Part shown: piece by piece, positions 1 to 9,303 of the stretch | How the letters are laid out: each line of letters opens with the position of its first letter | Position numbering within the stretch: the stretch's first letter is position 1 | DNA from: Streptomyces blattellae | GTDB taxonomy: Bacteria > Actinomycetota > Actinomycetes > Streptomycetales > Streptomycetaceae | Direction: 5' to 3' | DNA length: 44,734 bases | Assembly: GCF_009709555.1 (NCBI RefSeq) | Contig: NZ_WJBG01000192.1 | Location: 1-44,734 of the forward strand | Translations under genes and position numbers: made by a program | Notes under the pieces: generated by a model | Told to the model about the DNA's origin: nothing | The model's database searches: none | What the model saw: the letters and a program-made list of their open reading frames with translations, nothing else

Positions 1-540
1 AGTGGCACGCCGACGCGCACGAGGCGGAGCAGCCTCCTCCACGGCTTCAGCGACCTCGGCAGCAGGCTCGACCGCCTCAGCGGCAGGCACGACCACTTCG
101 GTGGCCGGTACGACGGTCTCGGCGGCCTCAGCCACCGCCGGAGCCCCGGCAGGGGCCGACGCACGGCGGACGGCACGGCGGCGGGTGCGCGCAGCGGGCG
201 CGGCCGTCTCCACAGCCTCAACCGGCTTCTCAGCCTCTTCAGCCGTCTCGACCTCAGCGGCCTCAGCAGCCTCCTCAGCTGTAACGGCATCTCCGGCCGC
301 CGCAGCCGTTTCGATGTCCTCGGTCACAGCGGCCCCGACTGCCTCCTCGGCAAGGTCGGCGGAGTCAGCGACGGCCGGTATGGCCGGCGCGACGGTCTCC
401 GCCGCGACCTCGGACGTACCGGAGGGCGGTCCCGCCGGGCGGGAAGCGGCACGGCGCCGACGACGCGGCGGCAGGGTGTCGCTGGGGGTGTTCGGTTCGG
501 AGTCCATGACGGACTCATTCGATTCGGTCGGCTCAAGCAT
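1..540 (-). CDS. rne: Ribonuclease E/G family protein, N-terminal 180 codons (runs off left edge)
   Basis: Only the N-terminal extension is in the window. It opens MLEPTESNESVMDSEPN at an ATG (538-540) and continues as an Ala/Glu/Val-rich, probably disordered stretch broken by Arg-rich patches (PPRRRRRAA near residues 25-33, RTRRRAVRRA near 120, RARRRA at the edge). The reading frame stays open to base 1. GGGAG stands about 10 bases before the ATG. No S1 or catalytic domain is visible. The assignment rests on this low-complexity extension, typical of streptomycete RNase E/G, and on the next upstream gene being the DUF2344 gene that usually sits beside it. The product would process rRNA and turn over mRNA. 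The 262 bases to the DUF2344 gene hold its leader; I see no gene there. Confidence 0.75.
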   Translation of the reverse strand, partial: MLEPTESNESVMDSEPNTPSDTLPPRRRRRAASRPAGPPSGTSEVAAETVAPAIPAVADSADLAEEAVGAAVTEDIETAAAAGDAVTAEEAAEAAEVETAEEAEKPVEAVETAAPAARTRRRAVRRASAPAGAPAVAEAAETVVPATEVVVPAAEAVEPAAEVAEAVEEAAPPRARRRAT

Positions 541-802
541 GCGGGCGTTTCTCCCGTCAGGCTCCCGGGCGCCGCACCTGGTCCGGCGTGGATGCCGGTG
601 ACGTCCGCGGCTCGCGCGATGCGCGGTGCCGCCGTCCGGGGCGCGGGCGCCGCTCGGGAGCTCTCTGTGTCCTGTCTCGCCGGTTCCGTACGCCGATTTG
701 CGTACGGCCTGGCGAAAGTCTTCTGGTCGGTGCGCTGCCCGACCCAGGTGGCTCCCGAGTACGAGGGCGGCGCTACGACGTCCGTCCTACGCGGAACCTT
801 CC

Positions 803-1570
803 TTACGCCGGCGCCTTCGCGGCGGCAGACGATGGTTCGGCCGATTGGGGGGCCGTGTCTGCCTCGCGGTCGGGCGCGAGCGGGTCGGTCACCGTGCCGG
901 TCTCTTCATCGAACAGCCCCTGCGCCAGCCTGGTCACCGCTGCGGGGACCGGCGGCGCCAGGTCGGCCACGGCGCGGAGACCGGACAGGACGTCGTCGGG
1001 TCGTACGGCAGGCGTCACGTGCCGAACAACCAGCCGCAGTATCGCACAGGGCTGGTCGGTCGGCCTATCAGCCGCCGAACTGTGCGTTTCAAGGCTGACG
1101 ACCGCGGGGCGGGCGTCGAAGGTCCGTACGCCGTTCTTGGTCATCCGCTGGACCTCGACGGACTCGGCGGCGGTGAAGGCCGAGGCCGCGCGCTCGGCGT
1201 CGGCCGGGTCCACTCCGTCGAGCCGCAGCTCCCACACGGACGCCGTGAGCCGGTCGGCGAGCCCCGAGGTCCGGGACTCGACCGCCTCGATGATGTCGAG
1301 CCCGGCGGGCATCGACTCGTCGAGCAGAACCCTCAGCTTCTCCGGGTCGCGCGCGTCGGTGAGCGCGATCTCCAGATACTCCGCCTCACTGCCCGTGCCG
1401 GTGGGTGCGGCATTGGCGTACGACACCTTCGGGTGTGGCGTGAACCCCGCCGAGTACGCCATCGGCACCTCGGCACGGCGCAGCGCACGCTCGAAGGCGC
1501 GCTGGAAGTCACGGTGGCTGGTGAACCGGAGGCGGCCGCGCTTGGTGTAGCGCAGTCGGATGCGCTGCAC
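803..1570 (-). CDS. TIGR03936 / DUF2344 radical SAM-associated protein
   Basis: A protein of 255 residues beginning QRIRLRYTKRGRLRFTSHRD, with FTPHPKVSYANA following near residue 45. This is the family signature of the DUF2344 proteins that accompany TIGR03960 radical SAM proteins; their biochemical role is unknown. The C-terminal 40 residues are low-complexity Ala/Glu/Asp. The listed start is GTG at 1570. The frame is open further upstream, and a CTG at 1612 would add LGKRQPEGPPPAPA, matching what I remember of streptomycete homologs; it has AAGGA about 10 bases before it, so a CTG start is plausible. The family partner (7182-9131) is separated from this gene by the gas vesicle cluster. Confidence 0.85.
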   Translation of the reverse strand: MQRIRLRYTKRGRLRFTSHRDFQRAFERALRRAEVPMAYSAGFTPHPKVSYANAAPTGTGSEAEYLEIALTDARDPEKLRVLLDESMPAGLDIIEAVESRTSGLADRLTASVWELRLDGVDPADAERAASAFTAAESVEVQRMTKNGVRTFDARPAVVSLETHSSAADRPTDQPCAILRLVVRHVTPAVRPDDVLSGLRAVADLAPPVPAAVTRLAQGLFDEETGTVTDPLAPDREADTAPQSAEPSSAAAKAPA

Positions 1571-1744
1571 CGCGGGTGCGGGCGGCGGGCCTTCGGGCTG
1601 TCGCTTGCCCAGTGTCGTTCAGTCCTTCGTGAGAGCGGTCGTACTGCTACCAAGAGTACGTGCCGCGGCGCCCGCGGGTTCCCGTCGTACGGCCTCGCGT
1701 CCCGCACCCCATGCCCACCTGGCCTCCGGATCGACCTCGAAAAC

Positions 1745-1826
1745 ATGTCGGCCGCATAGATAAATACAGCATTTCTGGGAATACGGGCGAGATGTGAGGC
1801 TTGTGATGATATGCCCAAGAAGGTGA
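1745..1826 (+). promoter_or_regulatory. AT-rich divergent region upstream of gvpO
   Basis: Between the DUF2344 gene (leftward) and gvpO (rightward) the composition drops sharply in GC from about 1755, with ATAGATAAATACAGC and GGGAATACGG. This is the only AT-rich island in this part of the window and presumably carries the promoter of the gas vesicle operon, since all downstream gvp genes are tightly packed. I cannot assign a sigma factor with confidence; no clear -35/-10 pair stands out. Confidence 0.35.
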
Positions 1827-2120
1827 ATGATCACGAACGGCAATGACCGCCCCGCGCGGGTGTCGGCCGCCGAGGCGATGCGGCAGGCGACCGAGCAGCT
1901 CACCGAGCTGCTGGGCCGGGTCCCCGAGTCCGTGTCCTCGCTGAAGCCGACGGATGAGGGCTGGGAGGCCGAGGTCGAGGTCGTGGAGGTCGAACGCATT
2001 CCCGAGACCACGAGCGTGATGGCCAGCTACGAGGTCGTCCTGGACCCCGGGGGGCACCTGCTGGCATACGAACGCGGGCGGCGCTACACCCGCTCCCAGG
2101 TCGACCGGGAGAACCGCTGA
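1827..2120 (+). CDS. gvpO: Gas vesicle protein GvpO
   Basis: A 97-residue protein. The conserved GvpO part runs from about residue 15 to the end: GWEAEVEVVEVERIPETTSV, then SYEVVLDPGGHLLAYERGRRYTRSQVDRE. GvpO is an accessory protein of gas vesicle formation, implicated in expression or assembly rather than in the shell. The ATG has GAAGG only three bases away, which is tight; a GTG at codon 12 (VSAAEAMRQ) is an alternative start. An in-frame stop directly precedes the ATG. It is the first gene of the ten-gene plus-strand cluster, and gvpA follows after 32 bases. Confidence 0.88.
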   Translation: MITNGNDRPARVSAAEAMRQATEQLTELLGRVPESVSSLKPTDEGWEAEVEVVEVERIPETTSVMASYEVVLDPGGHLLAYERGRRYTRSQVDRENR

Positions 2121-2152
2121 CAAGGCCATTTCTCTCTTGAAGGGACGACATC

Positions 2153-2623
2153 GTGACTGTGACGCAGGGCGGTGGCCCGGACGCCGCCGCCACGCAGGGC
2201 TCCGGAAACCTCTACGACGTACTGGAATTGGTGCTGGACCGCGGTCTGGTGATCGACGCGTTCGTCCGTGTGTCCCTCGTGGGCATCGAACTGGCCAAGG
2301 TCGACGCCCGTGTCGTCGTGGCCAGCGTGGACACCTATCTGCGCTTCGCCGAGGCATGCAACCGGCTGGACCTCGAATCGGGCCGCAAGGCTCCGGCCCA
2401 GCTGCCGGACGTCATGGAGCGCGTCACCGAGGGCGGGGCCAAGGGCAAGAGCAAAGGGGCTCTGAGCGGCGCCGTCGAAGCCTTCACCGAGTCCCTGCAA
2501 AAGGGCGGCGACCGCGACGAGATCGAAAGTGGTGAGCGATCCCGGCGCGGTAAGGAGGAACAGCGCGAGAAGGAGCCGGAACGCGGCTCACGACGGCGTT
2601 CCTCCCGGCAACGCGAGGAGTGA
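2153..2623 (+). CDS. gvpA: Gas vesicle structural protein GvpA, with charged C-terminal extension
   Basis: The GTG start follows GAAGGGA at good spacing. Residues about 19-73 are the hydrophobic GvpA fold: LYDVLELVLDRGLVIDAFVR, then SLVGIELAKVDARVVVASVD and TYLRFAEACNRLDL. GvpA forms the ribbed protein wall of the gas vesicle. Typical GvpA is about 70 residues; this one is 156 because of an 80-residue, highly charged C-terminal tail (Lys/Glu/Arg-rich from residue 120). Such tails occur in streptomycete GvpA, so the extension is probably native, although its effect on wall packing is unknown. gvpF starts three bases after the stop. Confidence 0.9.
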   Translation: MTVTQGGGPDAAATQGSGNLYDVLELVLDRGLVIDAFVRVSLVGIELAKVDARVVVASVDTYLRFAEACNRLDLESGRKAPAQLPDVMERVTEGGAKGKSKGALSGAVEAFTESLQKGGDRDEIESGERSRRGKEEQREKEPERGSRRRSSRQREE

Positions 2624-2626
2624 GCG

Positions 2627-3340
2627 ATGTCGCTGTACGTGTACGCCATCACCGAGGATTCGCACCCCCTTCGGCTCGACGACCTCAAGGGCATCGGCGA
2701 GCCGCCCTCGGAACTGCGGGTGGTGCACGGCGACTCGCTGCGCGCCGTCGTCGGTGAGGCGCCGGAGGAGATCTCGGTCACCCGCCGGGACGTCGAAGCG
2801 CACCACACAGTGCAGGAGCGGCTGTGGGCCCAGGGTGTCTCACTGCCCCTGAGCTTCGGGTTCGTCGCTGCGGACGAGGACGCCGTGCGCGCCGTCCTGG
2901 TGCAGGGCGCCGAGCAGTACGCCCAGCGGCTGACGGAACTCACCGACCGCGTGGAGTTCAACGTCAAGGGCGTACAGGACGAGGACGCGGTCCTGCGGGA
3001 CATCATCGAGGGGTCCGCGCGGATACGGGAGTTGAACGAGGCGACCCGCGAGGGCCGCGGAACCTACGAGGAGCAGCTGGAACTCGGCCAGCTCGTGGCG
3101 CAGGAGGTCCAGCGACGCGAGGAGGCACTCGCCGAGCAGGTCGTCACCGCGCTCCGGCCGCTCACGTACGCGGAGAACCTGTCGGCGCCCTCACAGCAGT
3201 ACTTCCTGAACGTCTCGTTCCTCGTGGACGGCGAGCGCGCCAAGGAGTTCGCCGAGGCCGCCAGGGAGTTGGACGAAGAGCTTGCCGACGCTGCGGAAGT
3301 CCGGCTTCGCGGTCCGCTGCCCCCGTACAGCTTCGCCTGA
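2627..3340 (+). CDS. gvpF: Gas vesicle protein GvpF (GvpL/GvpF family)
   Basis: A 237-residue protein starting MSLYVYAITED, the usual GvpF/GvpL opening, with VSLPLSFGFVAADEDAV near residue 72 and a C-terminal GPLPPYSFA. This matches the two-domain GvpF/L fold. GvpF is a minor protein thought to nucleate or chaperone the growing GvpA shell. GAGG precedes the ATG, and the gene begins three bases after gvpA. A second family member, gvpL, lies further down the operon. Confidence 0.92.
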   Translation: MSLYVYAITEDSHPLRLDDLKGIGEPPSELRVVHGDSLRAVVGEAPEEISVTRRDVEAHHTVQERLWAQGVSLPLSFGFVAADEDAVRAVLVQGAEQYAQRLTELTDRVEFNVKGVQDEDAVLRDIIEGSARIRELNEATREGRGTYEEQLELGQLVAQEVQRREEALAEQVVTALRPLTYAENLSAPSQQYFLNVSFLVDGERAKEFAEAARELDEELADAAEVRLRGPLPPYSFA

Positions 3341-3384
3341 CGGCGGCCTGCGAGCACAGGCCCCGACGACACAAGGAGGCCCCC

Positions 3385-3648
3385 ATGGGACTGGTCGTAG
3401 AGATCCTGGCCCTCCCTCTCGCCCCCGTGCGGGGCGTGGGCTGGGTGCTCGACAAGGTGGTCCAGGCCGCCGAGCAGGAGGCCTACGACCCCACCCCCGT
3501 CCAGGCGGAGTTGACCGAACTGGAGCGGGCGCGCGAACAAGGCCGTATCGACGAGGACGACTTCGCACGGCGCGAGCAGGAACTGTGGCAGCGGCTGGAG
3601 GAGATCAGGGCGTACCAGCTCCAGCGATTCGGGACGGGTGGGCCATGA
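3385..3648 (+). CDS. gvpG: Gas vesicle protein GvpG
   Basis: An 87-residue protein: MGLVVEILALPLAPVRGVGW at the N-terminus, a helical middle, and an acidic/basic C-terminal half with REQGRIDEDDFARREQELW. This is the standard GvpG pattern: a hydrophobic N-terminal helix followed by a charged helix. It is a minor accessory protein in vesicle assembly. AAGGAGG lies 6-7 bases before the ATG, one of the best ribosome binding sites in the cluster. Its stop overlaps an ATG (ATGA, 3645-3648) that opens a 16-codon frame leading into gvpY. Confidence 0.9.
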   Translation: MGLVVEILALPLAPVRGVGWVLDKVVQAAEQEAYDPTPVQAELTELERAREQGRIDEDDFARREQELWQRLEEIRAYQLQRFGTGGP

Positions 3649-3691
3649 CCGTCACGGCTGAAGGCGGTCACAGCGCGAGGAGAACGACATC

Positions 3692-4225
3692 ATGAACAGC
3701 CCCACGATCGGAACCGCCCTCATCGGCGGCTATGTGCTGGGCCGCAAGAAGAAGGCCAAGGTCGCCCTGGGACTCGCCCTGGCGATGGCCGCCAGGCGGG
3801 CCAAGGCCAGTGACCTCGCCGGATCCTTCTCGCCCGTGTTCGGCAACCTCAACCGGCGGGTCCGCACCGAGCTGGCCGGAGCGGGCAAGGCGGCAGCGGG
3901 CTCCGTACTGAGCGCCCAGGCGGACCATCTGGCCGACGCCCTGCACCAACGCACCCTCGATCTACAGGAGAAGACGGGCAAGGAGGAACCACCCGAGGAC
4001 GAGGGCCGCGACGACCGCGACGAGGCGGCCCACGACAAGGACGAAGAAGAAGACGCATACGACGTTGACGAAGGCGGCGACGACGAAGCCGGCCACGAGG
4101 AAGAGGCCCGCGAGGACGCCAGGAAGCCATCACGCCGTTCCGCGTCCAGGGCCGAGCCCACCGGGGAAACCCGCCGGAAGACCTCCGGGCCGGGCCGCCG
4201 CACGAGGAGGTCGGACGATGGCTGA
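3692..4225 (+). CDS. gvpY: Gas vesicle protein GvpY (actinobacterial accessory protein)
   Basis: A 177-residue protein. The N-terminal third contains GYVLGRKKKAKVALGLALAM, a basic patch running into a hydrophobic helix. The region around residues 45-95 resembles an amphipathic helical segment, and from about residue 97 the protein is almost entirely Asp/Glu with Arg/Lys at the end. It matches GvpY by position (between gvpG and gvpZ) and by the GRKKKAK motif. Function is unproven; it appears specific to actinobacterial gvp clusters. AGGAG precedes the ATG. The last eight bases overlap gvpZ (ATGGCTGA). Confidence 0.8.
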   Translation: MNSPTIGTALIGGYVLGRKKKAKVALGLALAMAARRAKASDLAGSFSPVFGNLNRRVRTELAGAGKAAAGSVLSAQADHLADALHQRTLDLQEKTGKEEPPEDEGRDDRDEAAHDKDEEEDAYDVDEGGDDEAGHEEEAREDARKPSRRSASRAEPTGETRRKTSGPGRRTRRSDDG

Positions 4226-5213
4226 CACCAAGGCGGCCGGACGCGGCACGACGGCCGGTGGCCTGACGAACCCGGGCGCGAACAGGCTGGTGGAGGAGCT
4301 GGGGACCTACGCCGAGGCGCGCATCGAACGCATGCTGACCGGCGCGGGCCACAAGATGGGCGACGCGGCGGCCCGGCTCGGCTCCGCCCACGCAGGTCCC
4401 CGTGACCTCGCGCGCGCCGTCGGCAAGGGCGGCCGGAGTCTCGGCGGCCACCTCGGCCGGGAGGCCGTGTCCCACGCCAAGGACACCGCCAAGGAGACCG
4501 CCACGCACGCCAAGGACACACTCGTGGACAAGGTGAAGGACGTCGCCGGGAAGAAGCACGGGGCGCCGTCACCCGACGGCGGACCCAAGAGCATCTCCAT
4601 CATCGAGGACATCGACGTCGGCGTTCCGGTGCGCGAGGCGTACGACCAGTGGACCCAGTTCACGGAGTTCAGCCGCTTCACCAAGGGCGTGGTCGACGTC
4701 GAACAGGAGGACGACACCACCACCCAGTGGCAGGTCAAGATCGCCAAGGCGAACCGCGCGTGGAAGGGGACGATCACGGAGCAGGTGCCCGACGAGCGCA
4801 TCGCCTGGACCTCCGAAGGCGCCAAGGGGACCACCAAGGGCGTGGTCACCTTCCACCCGCTGGCCGACAACCTCACCAAGGTGCTGCTCGTCCTCGACTA
4901 CTACCCCAAGGGAGTCATCGAGAAGGCCGGCAGCCTGGTGCGGGCCCAGGGTCGGCGTACCCGCCTCGATCTGAAGCTCTACCGCAAGTTCGTCATGCTG
5001 CGCGGCGAGGCCACGGGCGACTGGCGCGGCGAGATCCGCGAGGGCGAGGTGGTCCGGGGCCCGGATGAGGAAGACGAAGAAGAGCGGCCCGACGAGGAGT
5101 ACGAGGACGAAGAGGACGAAGAGGACGAGGACGAGGAGGAGGAGGAGGACGAAAACACAGACGAAGACGAAGGCGAGGACCTCTCTCAGGAGACGAGGTC
5201 GAGTACGCCGTGA
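4218..5213 (+). CDS. gvpZ: Gas vesicle protein GvpZ (SRPBCC/polyketide cyclase-like)
   Basis: A 331-residue protein starting MADTKAAG within the end of gvpY. Residues about 85-115 hold repeated KDTAKET/KDT units (AKDTAKETATHAKDTLVDKV), an amphipathic helix. Residues about 120-275 form an SRPBCC (START-like) domain opening SISIIEDIDVGVPVREAYDQ with WTQFTEFSRF. From about residue 280 the tail is nearly continuous Glu/Asp. SRPBCC domains bind hydrophobic ligands, so a role at the hydrophobic vesicle surface is possible but is inference. Its stop overlaps the gvpJ start (GTGA). Confidence 0.85.
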   Translation: MADTKAAGRGTTAGGLTNPGANRLVEELGTYAEARIERMLTGAGHKMGDAAARLGSAHAGPRDLARAVGKGGRSLGGHLGREAVSHAKDTAKETATHAKDTLVDKVKDVAGKKHGAPSPDGGPKSISIIEDIDVGVPVREAYDQWTQFTEFSRFTKGVVDVEQEDDTTTQWQVKIAKANRAWKGTITEQVPDERIAWTSEGAKGTTKGVVTFHPLADNLTKVLLVLDYYPKGVIEKAGSLVRAQGRRTRLDLKLYRKFVMLRGEATGDWRGEIREGEVVRGPDEEDEEERPDEEYEDEEDEEDEDEEEEEDENTDEDEGEDLSQETRSSTP

Positions 5214-5680
5214 CCGAGCCCCAGTCAGCCGGTACCTCGCCGGCACGGACGCTCCAGCCGTACAACCAGGGATCGGGCGCGAACCTCGCGGACATACTTG
5301 AGCGCGTGCTCGACAAGGGCATCGTCATCGTCGGCGACATCAAGATCGACCTGCTCGACATCGAGTTGCTCACCATCAGGCTCCGTCTGCTCGTCGCCTC
5401 CGTGGACAAGGCCAAGGAGATCGGCATCGACTGGTGGGAGCGCGACCCGGCCCTGTCGTCCCGCGCCGACGGCACGCGCGACCTGGAGGAGCAGAACGCG
5501 CGCCTGCGCGCCGAGATCGAGCAACTGCGCAAGCAGGCGGAGAAGTCGGAGGCGGAGCTGCCCGCCGGACGGTCGAGCGACAGCCGCCGCTCCCGCGAGC
5601 CGGAGCGGGAGCGGGAGAGCAGCTCGCAGCCACGGCGCAGAAGCCGGAAGGCCGAGAAGGACGACGACCGACGGAGCTGA
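5210..5680 (+). CDS. gvpJ: Gas vesicle protein GvpJ (GvpA-like minor protein)
   Basis: A 156-residue protein with GTG start overlapping the gvpZ stop. The GvpA/GvpJ domain spans about residues 23-75: NLADILERVLDKGIVIVGDI followed by KIDLLDIELLTIRLRLLVAS. The longer middle with GIDWWERDP and a coiled coil (LEEQNARLRAEIEQLRKQAE) is typical of streptomycete GvpJ. The C-terminus is Arg/Glu/Ser-rich. GvpJ is a minor shell or tip protein. It overlaps gvpL by one base (TGATG), suggesting translational coupling. Confidence 0.9.
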   Translation: MTEPQSAGTSPARTLQPYNQGSGANLADILERVLDKGIVIVGDIKIDLLDIELLTIRLRLLVASVDKAKEIGIDWWERDPALSSRADGTRDLEEQNARLRAEIEQLRKQAEKSEAELPAGRSSDSRRSREPERERESSSQPRRRSRKAEKDDDRRS

Positions 5681-6543
5681 TGTCCATGCCCCCCGCAGCG
5701 GAAGCCGTGGACGCCCGGCTCAGCTACGCCTACGCCGTGCTGCGGCCCGTCGCTTCACCGCCGGCGGACGCCTCCGTCGCCGCGGCGGCGGCTGACGCGC
5801 TCACCGGCGTTCACGGCGTCGCGGACGCGGCCGTCCGGCTGGTGCACCACGGTTCCGTCGCCGCGGCGGTCAGCTCGGTCCCCCGTACGGACTTCTCCGA
5901 GGCCGCCCTCAAAGCTCATCTGGAGGACCTGGACTGGCTGGAGACCGTCGCCCGGGCCCACCACCTCGTCGTTGAGACCCTCGGCACGCACACCACGGTG
6001 CTCCCGCTGCGCCTGGCGACGGTCTACCTCGACGACGACCGCGTGCGCGACATGCTCCGCGAGGGAGAGCAGAACTTCACCACACTGCTGGACCGGCTCG
6101 CCGGCCATGTGGAGTGGGGAGTGAAGGTGTACGCCGAGTCGTCCCCGTCGCCCGCCAGCTCACCCACCACGACGGACGAACTCGCCCCCGGCCGCGCCTA
6201 CCTGCGGCAACGCGGGCAGCAGCGCCACGCGCGCGAGGACGCCCGGTCGTCCGCCGTCGAGGCCGTCCGGCGTATCGAGGAACAGACCCGGGACCTCGCC
6301 GTGGAACGTGCCCGGCACCGCCCCCAACAGGGCCGCCTGGCCGGCGGAACCGGGGAGAACATCGCCAACGACGCCTACCTCGTCCCCAGCCGTCACGCCG
6401 ACGCATTCCGCGAACGCGCCCTCCACGCCGCCGACGGACTCCCGGGCGTACGGGTGGAGGTCACCGGCCCGTGGGTCCCGTACTCGTTCACGGCGAGACC
6501 GGAATCCGAGGCCCCGGCACCGGAGGAGGTGCGGCAGCGGTGA
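5680..6543 (+). CDS. gvpL: Gas vesicle protein GvpL (GvpL/GvpF family)
   Basis: A 287-residue member of the same family as gvpF: RLSYAYAVLRPVASPP near residue 10, VLPLRLATVYLDDDRVRDML near residue 107 and a C-terminal GPWVPYSFTARPE. Alternative ATGs at 5680 and 5686 give MSMPPAAE or MPPAAE. The region around residues 145-225 contains an Arg-rich linker that is longer than in GvpF. GvpL contributes to the accessory complex that nucleates vesicles. Its stop overlaps the gvpS GTG start (GTGA). Confidence 0.88.
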   Translation: MSMPPAAEAVDARLSYAYAVLRPVASPPADASVAAAAADALTGVHGVADAAVRLVHHGSVAAAVSSVPRTDFSEAALKAHLEDLDWLETVARAHHLVVETLGTHTTVLPLRLATVYLDDDRVRDMLREGEQNFTTLLDRLAGHVEWGVKVYAESSPSPASSPTTTDELAPGRAYLRQRGQQRHAREDARSSAVEAVRRIEEQTRDLAVERARHRPQQGRLAGGTGENIANDAYLVPSRHADAFRERALHAADGLPGVRVEVTGPWVPYSFTARPESEAPAPEEVRQR

Positions 6544-6779
6544 CCGCGTACCAGGACCCGCCGCTCGCCGAGCGCCAGATCGCACTGATCGACCTGCTCG
6601 ACCGGCTGCTCACCGGCGGCGTCGTGATCACCGGCGACATCGTGCTGTCGATCGCGGACATCGACCTGGTAAGGATCTCGCTGCGCGCCGTGATCGTCTC
6701 CGTACAGGAACAGCAGTGGGCGGCCCTGCCCGCGGCGGCGCTCGTCGAAGGCACCGATCGGCATGACCAGCCCGGCTGA
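6540..6779 (+). CDS. gvpS: Gas vesicle protein GvpS (small GvpA/J/M-like protein)
   Basis: A 79-residue protein with GTG start overlapping the gvpL stop. LIDLLDRLLTGGVVITGDIV followed by LSIADIDLVRISLRAVIVSV is a compact GvpA/J/M fold, the third in this cluster after gvpA and gvpJ. It lacks the charged tails of those two. In the streptomycete order O-A-F-G-Y-Z-J-L-S-K this position is gvpS. It overlaps gvpK by 17 bases. Confidence 0.87.
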   Translation: MTAYQDPPLAERQIALIDLLDRLLTGGVVITGDIVLSIADIDLVRISLRAVIVSVQEQQWAALPAAALVEGTDRHDQPG

Positions 6780-7181
6780 CCGCCCGGAGGCGGACCGCAT
6801 GAGGGAAGTGGCCGACGCGGCCACCCGGGCCTTCGCCCTCCTCCCGGCCCGCCCGGACGAACTGCCCCCGCCGCTCGGCGCCCAGGACCACGAAGACCGC
6901 GACACCGTCGCGCACCGCCTCCGCACGGACCCGGAAACGGTGGAGCGCGACCTCGTCAAGCTCGTCCTGACCATCGTCGAGCTGCTGCGCCAGCTGATGG
7001 AACGCCAGGCCCTGCACCGTGTCGACCAGGGCGGCCTCACCGAAGCACAGGAGGAGCGGCTGGGCCTGACCCTGATGATCCTCCACGACCGCATGACCGA
7101 ACTCTGCCGCCGCTACGACCTCACCATGGAGGACCTCAACCTGGACCTGGGCCCCCTCGGCCCCCTCCTGCCCCCTGAACC

Positions 7182-7188
<7 letters not shown>
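6763..7188 (+). CDS. gvpK: Gas vesicle protein GvpK
   Basis: A 141-residue protein. The conserved GvpK core is at about residues 55-125: ERDLVKLVLTIVELLRQLME, RQALHRVDQGGLTEAQEERL and LTLMILHDRMTELCRRYDLT. The C-terminus is LNLDLGPLGPLLPPEPQ. GvpK is an accessory protein of vesicle assembly. It is the last gene of the cluster. Its TGA (7186-7188) lies four bases beyond the stop of the convergent radical SAM gene, so the two genes overlap tail to tail by seven bases and no room remains for a terminator between them. Confidence 0.92.
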
Positions 7189-9131
<1,943 letters not shown>

Positions 9132-9205
9132 CGCGGGATTACCTTCATGAGCTGACAGGGGTGACCCACAAGAGTAACGCGCTTCGGGCCACCCCTCGCA
9201 CGGTG

Positions 9206-9298
9206 TTCTCAACCCCCGCGTCGGCGGGGAGCAACCTACCTCTTCGAAACCGGTCGCCGCCTTCAGGCCGGGATCACCCCCGCGTCGGCGGGGAAACC
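9206..9298 (-). CRISPR. Two-repeat CRISPR-like element (type I-E-like repeat cores, one spacer)
   Basis: Two copies of ACCCCCGCGTCGGCGGGGA stand at 9212-9230 and 9276-9294. On the minus strand each fits the 29-nt I-E layout: a CCCCGC arm, CGAC loop and GCGGGG arm, then a tail such as GTGATCCC. With 29-nt units (9206-9234, 9270-9298) the spacer is 9235-9269, 35 nt rather than the usual 32-33. Only the 19-base cores are identical; the flanks have diverged, and no cas genes are in the window. The alternative is a pair of unrelated stem-loops. It fills most of the gap between the radical SAM gene and the CYTH-CHAD gene. Confidence 0.4.
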
Positions 9299-9303
9299 GT
9301 GCA

